Positions 56,018-64,000 of a stretch of 64,000 bases of DNA are shown here, piece after piece. Position numbers and translations under genes: made by a program. The notes under the pieces were generated by a model. The model made no database searches and was not told the DNA's origin. It saw only the letters and a program-made list of their open reading frames with translations. The DNA comes from Luteirhabdus salina. Its GTDB lineage: Bacteria; Bacteroidota; Bacteroidia; Flavobacteriales; Flavobacteriaceae. Every line of letters begins with the position of its first letter. Positions within the stretch are counted from its first letter, which is position 1. The stretch is from contig JALAHT010000001.1 in assembly GCA_025384855.1 (NCBI GenBank), positions 1-64,000 on the forward strand, in the 5' to 3' direction.

Positions 56018-57508
56018 CTATTTTTTCTTTCGTTTTAAAATGGTTTGTATCAACTCCCGTATTCCCACTTTCTTATCTAATTGATAAAGTGAAAATACAA
56101 TCGAAATTAGTACAACTATACTAAGCCCAACATATCGGTAAAGTACATTTTCCACAAATGTTAGCGAAAAAGCAATACCACATAATAACAGCCCGGCGAT
56201 AAAGATAGCATAGAATTCCGATTTAAGCCGAAAGCCATACAGTGAGTTGGTTAAAACCCAAATCGCTACAAAGTGAATGATAAAATACAGAAAATAGCTA
56301 ATCCCCAAACCTTCCAACCCCCAATAAGAATAGCCCGCAACGTTCATAGCTACTAACACTATATTAAACACAATCGCGGTGGTGATAAAAACCTTAGAGT
56401 CGCCTTTAGCAATAATGATGTACCCCATGGAGAAGGAAACCGCCTTAAACATCATTCCTAATATCCCCCATGCTACGAATTGTACCGTCGGACTAAACTC
56501 CTGTGAATAGAGCAACGTAATAAAAAACGGAGCAAAGGCTACAAATATTACTACTATTGGCAACATCAAAAGAATGGCTACAAAGGCTTGTTCGAATACA
56601 ATGTCCTTCACCTTTTCCAACGAATCGATAACACCCGATAACCGAGGGAAATAGTCGGTAGCCATAGCATTGAACACCAGCCCCACGTAGGTGTTCAGAA
56701 TTACGACTCCGGCATTATAAAAGCCTACCTCATCTACCCCACCTGTATTGCTGATGTAGATTTGAACCGCATAGGCAGCAATTAAACTTATGATACCACT
56801 TACGCTTAAGGTTACTCCCAATCGGATCATTTCCTTTCCTTCCGAAAAGGTCTGTTTGTTCGTTAAGCGATCGGTTTTTCGTAATTCAATTTTCCGTTGA
56901 AAGAAGGATGTTACCAAAAAAGTAACGATAGCCGCTATGATGATAGCGGGTACTATTCCTTCAATTCCGAAAAAATAGTAGAGTGGAACGGTCGTTACCA
57001 ATCCGAAAAGACTTCCTAAAACATTGGCTTTCGCCAACGAACGCAATTTCTGAAGCCCTTGTAAAATAGCGAGGTTTGAATTTGCGAGTTGCTTAAAAAG
57101 CAATGCGATTGAAATCCAGATAAAAGCAAATGTATAATCGGAATTCCCAAAGGCAAGTTCACTAAGCAAGGGAGATGTCAGCCCCATGAGCAAGGCTCCA
57201 CCAAGTCCCGTAAACCAAACCAAGCGCTGTAGCACACGAACCGTCCTTACCGTTTTATCAGGACTATCATTATTCTTTGCATAGGAAATATCCTTTACGG
57301 CACTTCGATTCAGTCCTAAATTGGTAGCAGCATCCACTAGATTTAAGGTGGTGTTCAATAGGCTTGCGATCCCCATACCGGTAGGCCCGATAAGCAACGC
57401 GATGATTTTGGACCGCACTATTGAAATAAGGATGGTAATAACCTGTACACCTCCAAAGAGCGAGGTGGCCTTCACAACATGCCGAAATGCATTTTTTTGC
57501 GGTTCCAT
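56018..57508 (-). CDS. wzx: Polysaccharide flippase, Wzx/MATE-like (WzxE-type)
   Basis: 496 residues, about 12-14 TM segments. WzxE-type N-terminus (RHVVKATSLFGGVQVITILISIVRSKIIALLIGPTGMG, given in part), matching O-antigen/ECA translocases of the MOP superfamily. It moves undecaprenyl-linked repeat units across the inner membrane. It follows the second flippase gene by 2 nt. Confidence 0.9.
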   Translation of the reverse strand: MEPQKNAFRHVVKATSLFGGVQVITILISIVRSKIIALLIGPTGMGIASLLNTTLNLVDAATNLGLNRSAVKDISYAKNNDSPDKTVRTVRVLQRLVWFTGLGGALLMGLTSPLLSELAFGNSDYTFAFIWISIALLFKQLANSNLAILQGLQKLRSLAKANVLGSLFGLVTTVPLYYFFGIEGIVPAIIIAAIVTFLVTSFFQRKIELRKTDRLTNKQTFSEGKEMIRLGVTLSVSGIISLIAAYAVQIYISNTGGVDEVGFYNAGVVILNTYVGLVFNAMATDYFPRLSGVIDSLEKVKDIVFEQAFVAILLMLPIVVIFVAFAPFFITLLYSQEFSPTVQFVAWGILGMMFKAVSFSMGYIIIAKGDSKVFITTAIVFNIVLVAMNVAGYSYWGLEGLGISYFLYFIIHFVAIWVLTNSLYGFRLKSEFYAIFIAGLLLCGIAFSLTFVENVLYRYVGLSIVVLISIVFSLYQLDKKVGIRELIQTILKRKKK

Positions 57509-57510
57509 GG

Positions 57511-58818
57511 TCAGTGTTCGGTTACTTGTTCAGTTGAAGGCTTCGGCTGCTGGGAGAAGTAGCGTATTACGAGAAAAAGCACTAAAAAGAAATATAAAAT
57601 ATAGCGAATAAAATGGGCAATCACTACACCTTCCACTTCATAAGGATCGACGAGCCAATAGGCCAATCCATAAAAGACCGCTGCAGAAAACACTTCGACA
57701 AAAACGAAATTTCGCACTAATTTCTTAGCGATTAATTGGTGAAGCAGTACCAATGCCATCAATTTGACAAAGTCGCCCAATAGTTGCCATTTAAACAAAG
57801 GTGCCATTTCATCAAAATCGATAAAGATATACTCGATAAACTGGAAACGAAGGAAATAAATAACGATCATTCCAATGGCAAATAGCGGTAGCAAGGTCTT
57901 ATAGATAACGCCCAATTCCCTTAAAAAGTTCTGTTTGGTATGAATACCGACAAATTTAGGGATAACATACAGTGTGAAAAGAGCTCCGCTGAAAACCATA
58001 TAATTTTTGGAAAGCGTCGTCATTCCCGTCCAAATTCCTGCGTCTTCTTCACTTAGTTGTTCCGCTAGCAAATTACGAAGATCCAATTCTACATAATTCA
58101 CTAAAACAGTTGAAGAAAACGACATTAATGCAAAGGCCAAAAGCGATCGCCCGTAGGGAATTTTCCATTTAATTTCAGAAAACACCACATATTCACGCAT
58201 AACCTTTAAGAAGATAAATAGCAATACCAACACCTGAACAATCGGGATACAGGCAATGGCAACGAGCGCACCGTCAATTCCGTATTTGTATAACATGTAT
58301 AGGGTAAGCGCTGCACCTAGTAAATAGGCAATAATTTCAATCTTGGCGAATTTCTTATAGGCTGAAAGTCCGTTGACGATTCCATTAAATACTCGTTGAA
58401 TAGAAATGAACGGAACCACTACCGCCACGATTTTTATCACGTATGCAAATTCAGTATCGTAAAAGAAATAGACGCTTATCGGTTCAGACCAAAAAAATAG
58501 CACCAAAAAGCAAAAAAGACTCCCTAAAATGGTAAAGACGAAGGTTGTTGAAAATAACTTCTGAAGTTCGTGCTGGTTTTTCTTGTGCTCGGCTACATAC
58601 TTTACAATTCCGTTGAATACCCCAAACGAAGTAATAGAAGTTAGCATTTGTAGTAGGTTCCGCAACGAACCTACCTTCGCATATCCCGCTTTTCCTACAA
58701 TATCAGTCAATTCGCGCTGCAGAAAAAAAGCGACGAGCAAACGCAAAAGGATTACAGACGCGTTGAGCGACGTAATTTTCAACAGTAAATTGTCGCGTAT
58801 AAGCTTAGGTAGTTTCAA
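57511..58818 (-). CDS. Second polysaccharide flippase, MOP superfamily
   Basis: 435 residues with about 12 TM helices. MOP-type, related to but clearly different from its neighbour. Starts at TTG 58818, with the upstream stop TGA directly adjacent (TGATTG). Having two translocases in one operon is unusual. Confidence 0.85.
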   Translation of the reverse strand: MKLPKLIRDNLLLKITSLNASVILLRLLVAFFLQRELTDIVGKAGYAKVGSLRNLLQMLTSITSFGVFNGIVKYVAEHKKNQHELQKLFSTTFVFTILGSLFCFLVLFFWSEPISVYFFYDTEFAYVIKIVAVVVPFISIQRVFNGIVNGLSAYKKFAKIEIIAYLLGAALTLYMLYKYGIDGALVAIACIPIVQVLVLLFIFLKVMREYVVFSEIKWKIPYGRSLLAFALMSFSSTVLVNYVELDLRNLLAEQLSEEDAGIWTGMTTLSKNYMVFSGALFTLYVIPKFVGIHTKQNFLRELGVIYKTLLPLFAIGMIVIYFLRFQFIEYIFIDFDEMAPLFKWQLLGDFVKLMALVLLHQLIAKKLVRNFVFVEVFSAAVFYGLAYWLVDPYEVEGVVIAHFIRYILYFFLVLFLVIRYFSQQPKPSTEQVTEH

Positions 58819-59919
58819 TCAATAGTTGTTTAAAATTGAAATTACTCGGTCCACTTCTTGCTCGGTAAGAATCGGACTTATTGGAATACTAACGACTTCC
58901 TCGTGAATTTGTTCTGTTATTGGAAAGGAAAGTTCGTTCCATTCAGGAAATGCCTGTTGTTTATGTGGTGGAATAGGATAGTGAATCAAAGTACCTATCC
59001 CATTTTCCTTACAATAATTCATGAATTCCGACCGATGCTGAACCCGTACTACAAAGAGGTGAAAAATGTGTTCGTTTCCTCCTGCGTAAAAGGGAAGTCT
59101 AATCCTTTCATTCTTGATTTCTGAAAGATATCGTTTGGCGATGCTACGGCGGCGTTCATTATCGGAATCCAAACTAGGAAGCTTTACGGAAAGCAAACTT
59201 GCCTGAAGCTCGTCCAATCGAGAATTAAAGCCCTGCAGTTCGTTTTCATATTTTGTAGTAGCTCCGTAGTTTCGAAGTTTCCGCACCGTTTCGGCTAGGG
59301 CATCGTCGTTGGTCGTGATGGCACCCCCATCGCCAAGAGCGCCTAAATTTTTGGTCGGATAAAAGCTAAAGCCTGCTGCATCCCCCAAGTTCCCAGCTTT
59401 CTTTCCGGAGGTATGTAGACAACCATGTGCCTGAGCGGCATCCTCAATCAGCAATAGATTATGCTTCTCAGCCAATTCCCAAAGCGTTTCCATAGGGGTA
59501 AGCTGCCCGTATAAATGAACAGGCATAATCGCCTTTGTTTTGGTAGTAACGGCTTCAGTAAGAGCTGTCATATCAAAGCTGAAGTATGTAGCTTCTCCTT
59601 CCACAAGTTTCGGACTAAGGCCTGCTTGTTGAATGGCCAAAATTGTAGCGATATAGGTGTTTGAAGCTACCAATACCTCATCGCCTTCCCTTAATTTTCC
59701 AAGTACTTTGTAACCTTCAAGAATGATACGTAGCGCTTCCAAACCATTACCCGTTCCAATACAATGTTTTACGCCACAGTATTCGGCAAAAGCCTTTTCG
59801 AACTTGGCTGTTTCTTCACCCAAAATATAATAGCCTGAATTCAAGAATTGCTGAAACTTTTTTTGAAAATCAGGCTCATATCGAGCGTTAATGGCATGCA
59901 AATCCAAGAATGGAATCAT
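58819..59919 (-). CDS. fdtB: DegT/DnrJ/EryC1/StrS sugar aminotransferase (FdtB-like)
   Basis: 366 residues. PLP enzyme with Schiff-base K190 in [15 protein letters not shown], Asp160 in IEDAAQAHG, and the family start [15 protein letters not shown]. Transfers an amino group to a keto-sugar nucleotide. With FdtA present in the same locus, a 3-amino product (dTDP-Fuc3N or Qui3N) is preferred over a 4-amino one. The gene overlaps the FemAB-like gene by ATGA (4 nt). Confidence 0.9.
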   Translation of the reverse strand: MIPFLDLHAINARYEPDFQKKFQQFLNSGYYILGEETAKFEKAFAEYCGVKHCIGTGNGLEALRIILEGYKVLGKLREGDEVLVASNTYIATILAIQQAGLSPKLVEGEATYFSFDMTALTEAVTTKTKAIMPVHLYGQLTPMETLWELAEKHNLLLIEDAAQAHGCLHTSGKKAGNLGDAAGFSFYPTKNLGALGDGGAITTNDDALAETVRKLRNYGATTKYENELQGFNSRLDELQASLLSVKLPSLDSDNERRRSIAKRYLSEIKNERIRLPFYAGGNEHIFHLFVVRVQHRSEFMNYCKENGIGTLIHYPIPPHKQQAFPEWNELSFPITEQIHEEVVSIPISPILTEQEVDRVISILNNY

Positions 59920-60908
59920 AGTAGCGGAATTTTGAGTGTATCGCCCATAGCGGTATCCATTTCATACGCATCAAACGAAAAAGCACGAGCGCCACAACTT
60001 TCTTTCCAGAAAAGCAGCCCTTCACTTAAGACCTTTCCTCCCTCTTCACTCGAAGTATTGAAGTCGAAATAGCGACGATCGTCCTTGAATTCATTCATGA
60101 TAAAATCATACAACAAATCGAGGCTACCTAAGGTATTTTTTTGTTGATTTCCTGACACGTATTGTGGATGCACTGTAGTTTCGGTTAAGAAAACGGTCGT
60201 TCCGGCTACTATCGTATTTGTATCATCATAAACATTTACTTGTTTAATATTTTCTGGAAATTTTTTTGCAAGTCGTTCGATTTCCGAAAGGGTATGTACT
60301 GGCTCGGCATCATGTTTTCGCTGTAAGTTGGGAATCAGAATCTGCTCCCAAAAACCTTTATAATTCTCTTCCACTTTTACCTTTAGCCCATGTCGCTTGG
60401 CCTTATTTATGCCTTCCCTCCTGTTCTTTTGAAACCCAAGGTTATGCTCATAATCAATGGCCATGATGACATCGCGTTTCTTCAGCGTAGCCTTCGCTTG
60501 AAAACAAAAATATTCCAATTCATCGGCCGGAAGCGTATTGTAAAATTTCGGAATAAGGCGAACTTCCAGAACCTTCTTACCCTGTTCATTTAAAAATATC
60601 AGCATCTTTCGAAAAGCTTCAAAAGCGTCCAATATTTTCGCTTTTTCACTTAAAACAAAAGAGCCATAGGTAAGTCCTTGGTGCGAGATTACTTTATCCG
60701 CGACGGTGTTGGCCGGAAGCAGCGCAAATAACTTTCCGTTCCGATAGACCATAAGAGAGAAGTCCTGAAAACGATCGCTATGGTAGTCCATAAAATCACG
60801 CTGAAACAAAAAAGTGGCATTCTTCGCTCGCCTCACAAAGGCATTCCACTCCGTTTTTTTGGAATGGCTATATCTTTCTACCGTAAAATCAATTTCGCTA
60901 CGAGTCAA
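59916..60908 (-). CDS. GNAT/FemAB-like acyltransferase
   Basis: 330 residues, start TTG 60908 ([13 protein letters not shown]), uncertain. FemAB-type Acetyltransf_6 fold: [24 protein letters not shown], and [28 protein letters not shown]. Might N-acylate the aminosugar or a lipid intermediate, inferred from being translationally linked to the aminotransferase. First gene of the five-gene minus operon, divergent from the GT-C-like gene. Confidence 0.75.
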   Translation of the reverse strand: MTRSEIDFTVERYSHSKKTEWNAFVRRAKNATFLFQRDFMDYHSDRFQDFSLMVYRNGKLFALLPANTVADKVISHQGLTYGSFVLSEKAKILDAFEAFRKMLIFLNEQGKKVLEVRLIPKFYNTLPADELEYFCFQAKATLKKRDVIMAIDYEHNLGFQKNRREGINKAKRHGLKVKVEENYKGFWEQILIPNLQRKHDAEPVHTLSEIERLAKKFPENIKQVNVYDDTNTIVAGTTVFLTETTVHPQYVSGNQQKNTLGSLDLLYDFIMNEFKDDRRYFDFNTSSEEGGKVLSEGLLFWKESCGARAFSFDAYEMDTAMGDTLKIPLL

Positions 60909-60974
60909 AAAAAGTGGCTGATTTAGTATAACAACGTAAAACTAAAATTATTTTTACATTTAAATAACTCTTTC

Positions 60975-62270
60975 ATGCGATTTTACTCCTTTTTTGAGAA
61001 ACGATTTACACTATTACTTTGGCTTGTTTTCGGAGTTTTCTTCGCACTTATACTTCAAAAAGGTGCCTTATCGTTTCCCGATACTGAAGGATATTTGGAT
61101 ATGGCAATTTATCGATCTCCTATTTATCCGATATTCCTAGCAATTATAAACAGCTTTTCGGGCACCTATTTCAATTACATAACTGTTGGTATCCAGGCTA
61201 TATTAGGGTTTTTGGCGGTTCGTTATCTAATAATCACCATCGGAAACGTGCTATCGATCCCAAAAATCTGGCTGCTATTCTTGGCCGGTGTGTTATTGCT
61301 GCCCTACATGGGTTCCCTCTCAATTGCAAATGCTCTTCTTTCAGAAGCCTTGGCCTATCCTCTATACTTGGTAGTAATCGCACTCTTTCTAAAATCGCTC
61401 ACGCAACGTAACCTAAACAGTGTATGGAAAAGTATACCCTATTTACTAATCCTCTTGCTTACGCGTAATCAGTTTTTGTTTCTGATTCCTATTGGGGTGC
61501 TTCTAATTCTATGGATCACTAAATTTCGATTACGGTCAGTATGGATGTTACTTGCGATATTTCTTTCTCTTCCATTGATTTCTTCTGTAGCAGATAAAAG
61601 CTATCACTTCTTTACACATGGTCATTTTGTTGCAACTCCATGGACAGGTATCCATATAATCACTCCTGCCTTCTTTGTAGCTGATGAAGAAGACTTCATT
61701 ATTTTCGAAAATGAAGGGAAGCAATTGTTTTTTCAGTATGTAATGGATGAATTAAAACAAAAGGAACTAAATATCCATCATCTACCTCCAAATTCAGATG
61801 CCATCTCTCGATATACAACCTATTATTCATCAATTGCAAATCATACCGTTTTTGAAGAAGGTAAAGAGCATTTTCAAGATGCTAACGAACCCTTACAGCC
61901 AACTACCTTTATAGAAACGGACCGTCTTACCTCTGAAATGACGCCTCCATTAGTAATGGACAATCTGACCGCTTGGTTGAAGCTTTATGTAAAAAATGTA
62001 TCGCATGGCTTTGGTGGATCAAAGTCAGTGCTGCTTTATTGTATCATACTCTTACTAAGTGTTTTATATAGCTATAAAACATCAAATGTGTGGTCGCATA
62101 GCATCCTTCTATTGGTATCTGCAACCTTTGGAAATATAGTATTGATTGCCGTCGGCATGCATACGGTCGACCGATTTACCTTCTATAACGATTGGGTGTT
62201 GTTCCTAATTATCTTTATTTTGCTGAACCAAATTAACATCAATCCCGCTGTAGATGAAGCCCGAACTTAG
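60975..62270 (+). CDS. Multi-spanning GT-C-like membrane protein
   Basis: 431 residues with about ten TM segments and one large external loop (about 205-330, rich in polar and acidic residues). No motif proves catalysis, but the layout (N-terminal LPDTEGYLDMAIYRSP-like acidic loop, here FPDTEGYLDMAIYRSPIYP) matches GT-C polyprenyl-phosphate-sugar transferases. Its last 17 nt overlap the following DPM1-like GT2 gene, which would make a lipid-linked donor for it. Role inferred from this coupling. Confidence 0.75.
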   Translation: MRFYSFFEKRFTLLLWLVFGVFFALILQKGALSFPDTEGYLDMAIYRSPIYPIFLAIINSFSGTYFNYITVGIQAILGFLAVRYLIITIGNVLSIPKIWLLFLAGVLLLPYMGSLSIANALLSEALAYPLYLVVIALFLKSLTQRNLNSVWKSIPYLLILLLTRNQFLFLIPIGVLLILWITKFRLRSVWMLLAIFLSLPLISSVADKSYHFFTHGHFVATPWTGIHIITPAFFVADEEDFIIFENEGKQLFFQYVMDELKQKELNIHHLPPNSDAISRYTTYYSSIANHTVFEEGKEHFQDANEPLQPTTFIETDRLTSEMTPPLVMDNLTAWLKLYVKNVSHGFGGSKSVLLYCIILLLSVLYSYKTSNVWSHSILLLVSATFGNIVLIAVGMHTVDRFTFYNDWVLFLIIFILLNQININPAVDEART

Positions 62271-63405
62271 TGTAGTCATGCCTTGCCTCAATGAAGCCGA
62301 AACCTTGGCTGTTTGTATAAAAAAAGCGCAAGGTTTTTTTGAAAGGGAGCAAATTGAAGGTGAAGTCATAATTGCCGATAATGGCAGTACGGATGGCTCA
62401 CAAGATATCGCGCGAAAATTAGGCGCTACGGTACAGCCGGTTTCGGAAAAAGGATACGGAAATGCCCTGAAAGGTGGAATAGCTGCTGCCAATGGCACTT
62501 ATATTATGATGGGCGATGCCGACGATAGCTACGATTTCTCGAATATGATGCCCTATGTCGAAAAACTTCGAGGAGGTTATGACTTGGTTATGGGGAACCG
62601 TTTTAAGGGCGGAATTGAAGAGGGTGCCATGCCGTTTCTTCATAAATATCTCGGGAATCCAGTACTATCCTTTATCGGGCGCTTATTTTTTGGATTGAAA
62701 ATAGGCGACTTCCACTGTGGGCTTCGCGGATTTAGTAAGGAAGCCTACAACCGAATGGAATTGCGTACTAGTGGAATGGAGTTTGCCAGTGAAATGGTGG
62801 TGAAGGCGGGATTGAAGAATATGAAAATCGCGGAAGTACCTACGACTCTTTCAAAAGATGGTCGCTCACGCCCTCCGCATTTAAACACTTGGAACGATGG
62901 TTGGCGACATTTACGTTTTTTACTTTTATATAGTCCAAAGTGGTTATTTCTTCTGCCGGGAAGTCTCGCCATGCTTACCGGTCTCATATTTTCGGCAATT
63001 TTATTCACGGGTCCGGTAACATTTCTCAATGTTACATTCGACGTGCATACGCTATTATTCTCTACAGGGTTATGTTTAACCGGATTTCAATTGGTCCTGT
63101 TTTATGGACTGACGAAAGTGTATACTGTAGAAAATGGTTTGCTTCCGAAATCGAAAAAATATGACCGCCTTTTCAACATACTGAATCTAGAAAAAGGATT
63201 ATTGCTCGGTGGCTTCTTAATTCTTATTGGTATTATGCTCGCCTTGATCGCCTTCTTCAACTGGAAAGAACTCAATTTCGGAAATATTGAAAACCATGTT
63301 ACCATGCGAATGGCTATTGGGGCGGTAACTGCAATTCTCTTCGGTGTACAGACAGCGCTGTTTAGTCTGTTTTTTAGCATACTTGGGTTGAAAAAAGCCC
63401 ATTAG
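62254..63405 (+). CDS. DPM1-like glycosyltransferase family 2 with C-terminal membrane helices
   Basis: 383 residues. GT2 domain (1-230): MPCLNEAETL, ADNGSTDGSQ, MGDADDSYD (DxD-like), GNRFKGGIEEGAMPFLHKYLGNPVLS (given in part), HCGLRGFSKEAY and SKDGRSRPPHLNTWNDGWRHL. Four C-terminal TM segments follow (about 232-378). This is the arrangement of dolichyl/polyprenyl-phosphate sugar synthases. The gene starts 17 nt before the end of the GT-C-like gene, so the pair is coupled. After the stop there are repeats, no terminator. Confidence 0.9.
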   Translation: MKPELSVVMPCLNEAETLAVCIKKAQGFFEREQIEGEVIIADNGSTDGSQDIARKLGATVQPVSEKGYGNALKGGIAAANGTYIMMGDADDSYDFSNMMPYVEKLRGGYDLVMGNRFKGGIEEGAMPFLHKYLGNPVLSFIGRLFFGLKIGDFHCGLRGFSKEAYNRMELRTSGMEFASEMVVKAGLKNMKIAEVPTTLSKDGRSRPPHLNTWNDGWRHLRFLLLYSPKWLFLLPGSLAMLTGLIFSAILFTGPVTFLNVTFDVHTLLFSTGLCLTGFQLVLFYGLTKVYTVENGLLPKSKKYDRLFNILNLEKGLLLGGFLILIGIMLALIAFFNWKELNFGNIENHVTMRMAIGAVTAILFGVQTALFSLFFSILGLKKAH

Positions 63406-63476
63406 TCGTTAGTCTTTAGTCGGTAGTCCTAATGTAAAGTGAAAAACTAAGGGCCAAGAGCTGGGTGCTGGATGCC

Positions 63477-63516
63477 AGAAGCTAGAAGCTAGAAGCTAGA
63501 AGCTAGAAGCTAGAAG
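63477..63516. repeat. 7-bp tandem array (AGAAGCT), about 5.7 copies
   Basis: Five perfect consecutive units and a partial sixth, ending AGAAG before TAAAAT. Confidence 0.85.
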
Positions 63517-63711
63517 TAAAATAACACATTGGAGCAATAGTATCAAATTCCAAATCGCAAATCACAAATTCCAAACTCTAAATTCTAAATTCTAAAGGTG
63601 AATCTTATTAGTTGATAGCCATCTGTAAAAATTCTCAGCTCATTTCCTAATTTTCAACTTTCCTCCTTACGCCATTATCTAATTTTCAAATTGGCAAATT
63701 ATTCCACACAG

Positions 63712-63819
63712 CATCAACAGTAACAACAGCATCAACAGTATCAACAGTATCAACAGTATCAACAGTATCAACAAAATCAACAGTATCAACAAAATCAACA
63801 GTATCAACAGTATCAACAG
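63712..63819. repeat. 9-bp minisatellite (TATCAACAG variants), 12 units
   Basis: Twelve consecutive 9-mers: CATCAACAG, TAACAACAG, CATCAACAG, then TATCAACAG with TATCAACAA/AATCAACAG alternation in the middle. Apparent minus-strand peptides of VDT repeats are by-products of the period being a multiple of three. Confidence 0.85.
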
Positions 63820-63925
63820 TATCAAATTCCAAATCACAAATTCCAAAAGCAATGATTGCAACTATCAAATTCATCTTCACCCATAATTAAAAGCATGCTT
63901 CTTTCATAGGTTCGCTGAAATAAAA

Positions 63926-63933
63926 TACTTTTG
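63926..63933 (+). promoter_or_regulatory. -7 element TACTTTTG before the last glycosyltransferase gene
   Basis: An exact TAnnTTTG match 21 nt before ATG 63954. No -33 TTG at the usual distance. Confidence 0.5.
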
Positions 63934-63953
63934 CCCCAACAAGCGCCAATCGT

Positions 63954-64000
63954 ATGTACGAATTTACTATCATCGTTCCCGTTTATAATGAAGAGGAAAA
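63954..64000 (+). CDS. Glycosyltransferase family 2 (partial, 5' end)
   Basis: Only the first 15 residues are in the window: MYEFTIIVPVYNEEE. The PVYNEEE motif right at the N-terminus identifies a GT2. The promoter element just upstream supports the start. Confidence 0.8.
   Translation, partial: MYEFTIIVPVYNEEE

Larger units (their letters stand above)
63406..63953. other. 548-nt repeat-rich intergenic region
   Basis: No gene seen. It holds an AGAAGCT tandem array, a run of AAATTCC/AAATTCT-type words (63542-63596 and around 63822-63846) and a 9-bp minisatellite, then the promoter of the next gene. Such low-complexity spacer text is common in Flavobacteriaceae. Confidence 0.7.

Noticed and set aside
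63712-63819. Possible CRISPR array
   Set aside because: Units are 9 bp without spacers, and no cas genes are nearby.
63679-63880. Minus-strand peptides made of VDT or LLI repeats
   Set aside because: Pure product of the 9-bp minisatellite; no start signal or composition of a real protein.

Overview
The window reads as a chromosomal segment of a member of the Bacteroidetes, almost certainly family Flavobacteriaceae. Three things support this: gene families and gene order (rpsU-xerC-hpf-tRNAs-tuf-secE-nusG-rplKAJL-rpoBC, a SprB-type repeat adhesin, CarboxypepD_reg and DUF2851 proteins, NamZ/DUF1343); start regions that mostly lack Shine-Dalgarno sequences; and repeated exact matches to the Bacteroidetes -7 promoter element TAnnTTTG just upstream of genes.

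Layout. (1) 1-7125, minus: a very large secreted cell-surface protein that runs off the left edge (signal peptide, vWA domain, 13 SprB-type repeats, then cadherin/Ig-like repeats), preceded in the same operon by a small secreted protein. (2) 7465-9063, plus: peptide chain release factor 3. (3) 9107-24766, minus: the translation/transcription block, ending at its far side with rpsU, xerC, hpf, four tRNAs, tuf, tRNA-Trp, secE, nusG, rplK, rplA, rplJ, rplL, rpoB, rpoC and a DUF3467 gene. (4) 24843-48991: housekeeping, envelope and metabolic genes (CarboxypepD_reg protein, acyl-CoA dehydrogenase, HHH protein, Na+:alanine symporter, K+ channel with PspC partner, DUF2851, DUF202, cysteine synthase-like enzyme, FtsX-type permease, NamZ muramidase, YkgJ-like protein, DUF2059, metalloprotease, amidohydrolase, thioredoxin, outer-membrane barrel plus a 1006-aa TPR protein, FtsE, subtilisin-like protease). 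(5) 49067-64000: a surface polysaccharide locus of short operons on alternating strands, with GT2, GT4 and GT61 transferases, FdtA/FdtB-type dTDP-3-aminosugar enzymes, two hexapeptide acyltransferases, two neighbouring flippases, a FemAB-like acyltransferase, a GT-C-like membrane protein coupled to a DPM1-like GT2, and the start of another GT2.

How it fits together. Most of the window is core genome. The accessory parts are the adhesin and the polysaccharide locus. The locus appears to make a lipid-linked glycan containing a dTDP-derived 3-(acyl)amino-3,6-dideoxyhexose and export it by a Wzx route; RmlA/RmlB, a polymerase and the initiating transferase are not in the window.

The most striking regulatory element is the rpsU leader: a near-perfect Shine-Dalgarno, atypical for this phylum, that can pair with an upstream anti-SD-like arm. 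It fits autoregulation of bS21. Other structures worth attention are an abrupt GC-rich codon shift at the left end of the adhesin, a higher-order duplication inside its SprB repeats, two tandem hairpin repeat pairs, long palindromes before prfC, and an overlapping divergent promoter in the polysaccharide locus. Positions and motif matches were read by eye; no search or folding program was run.
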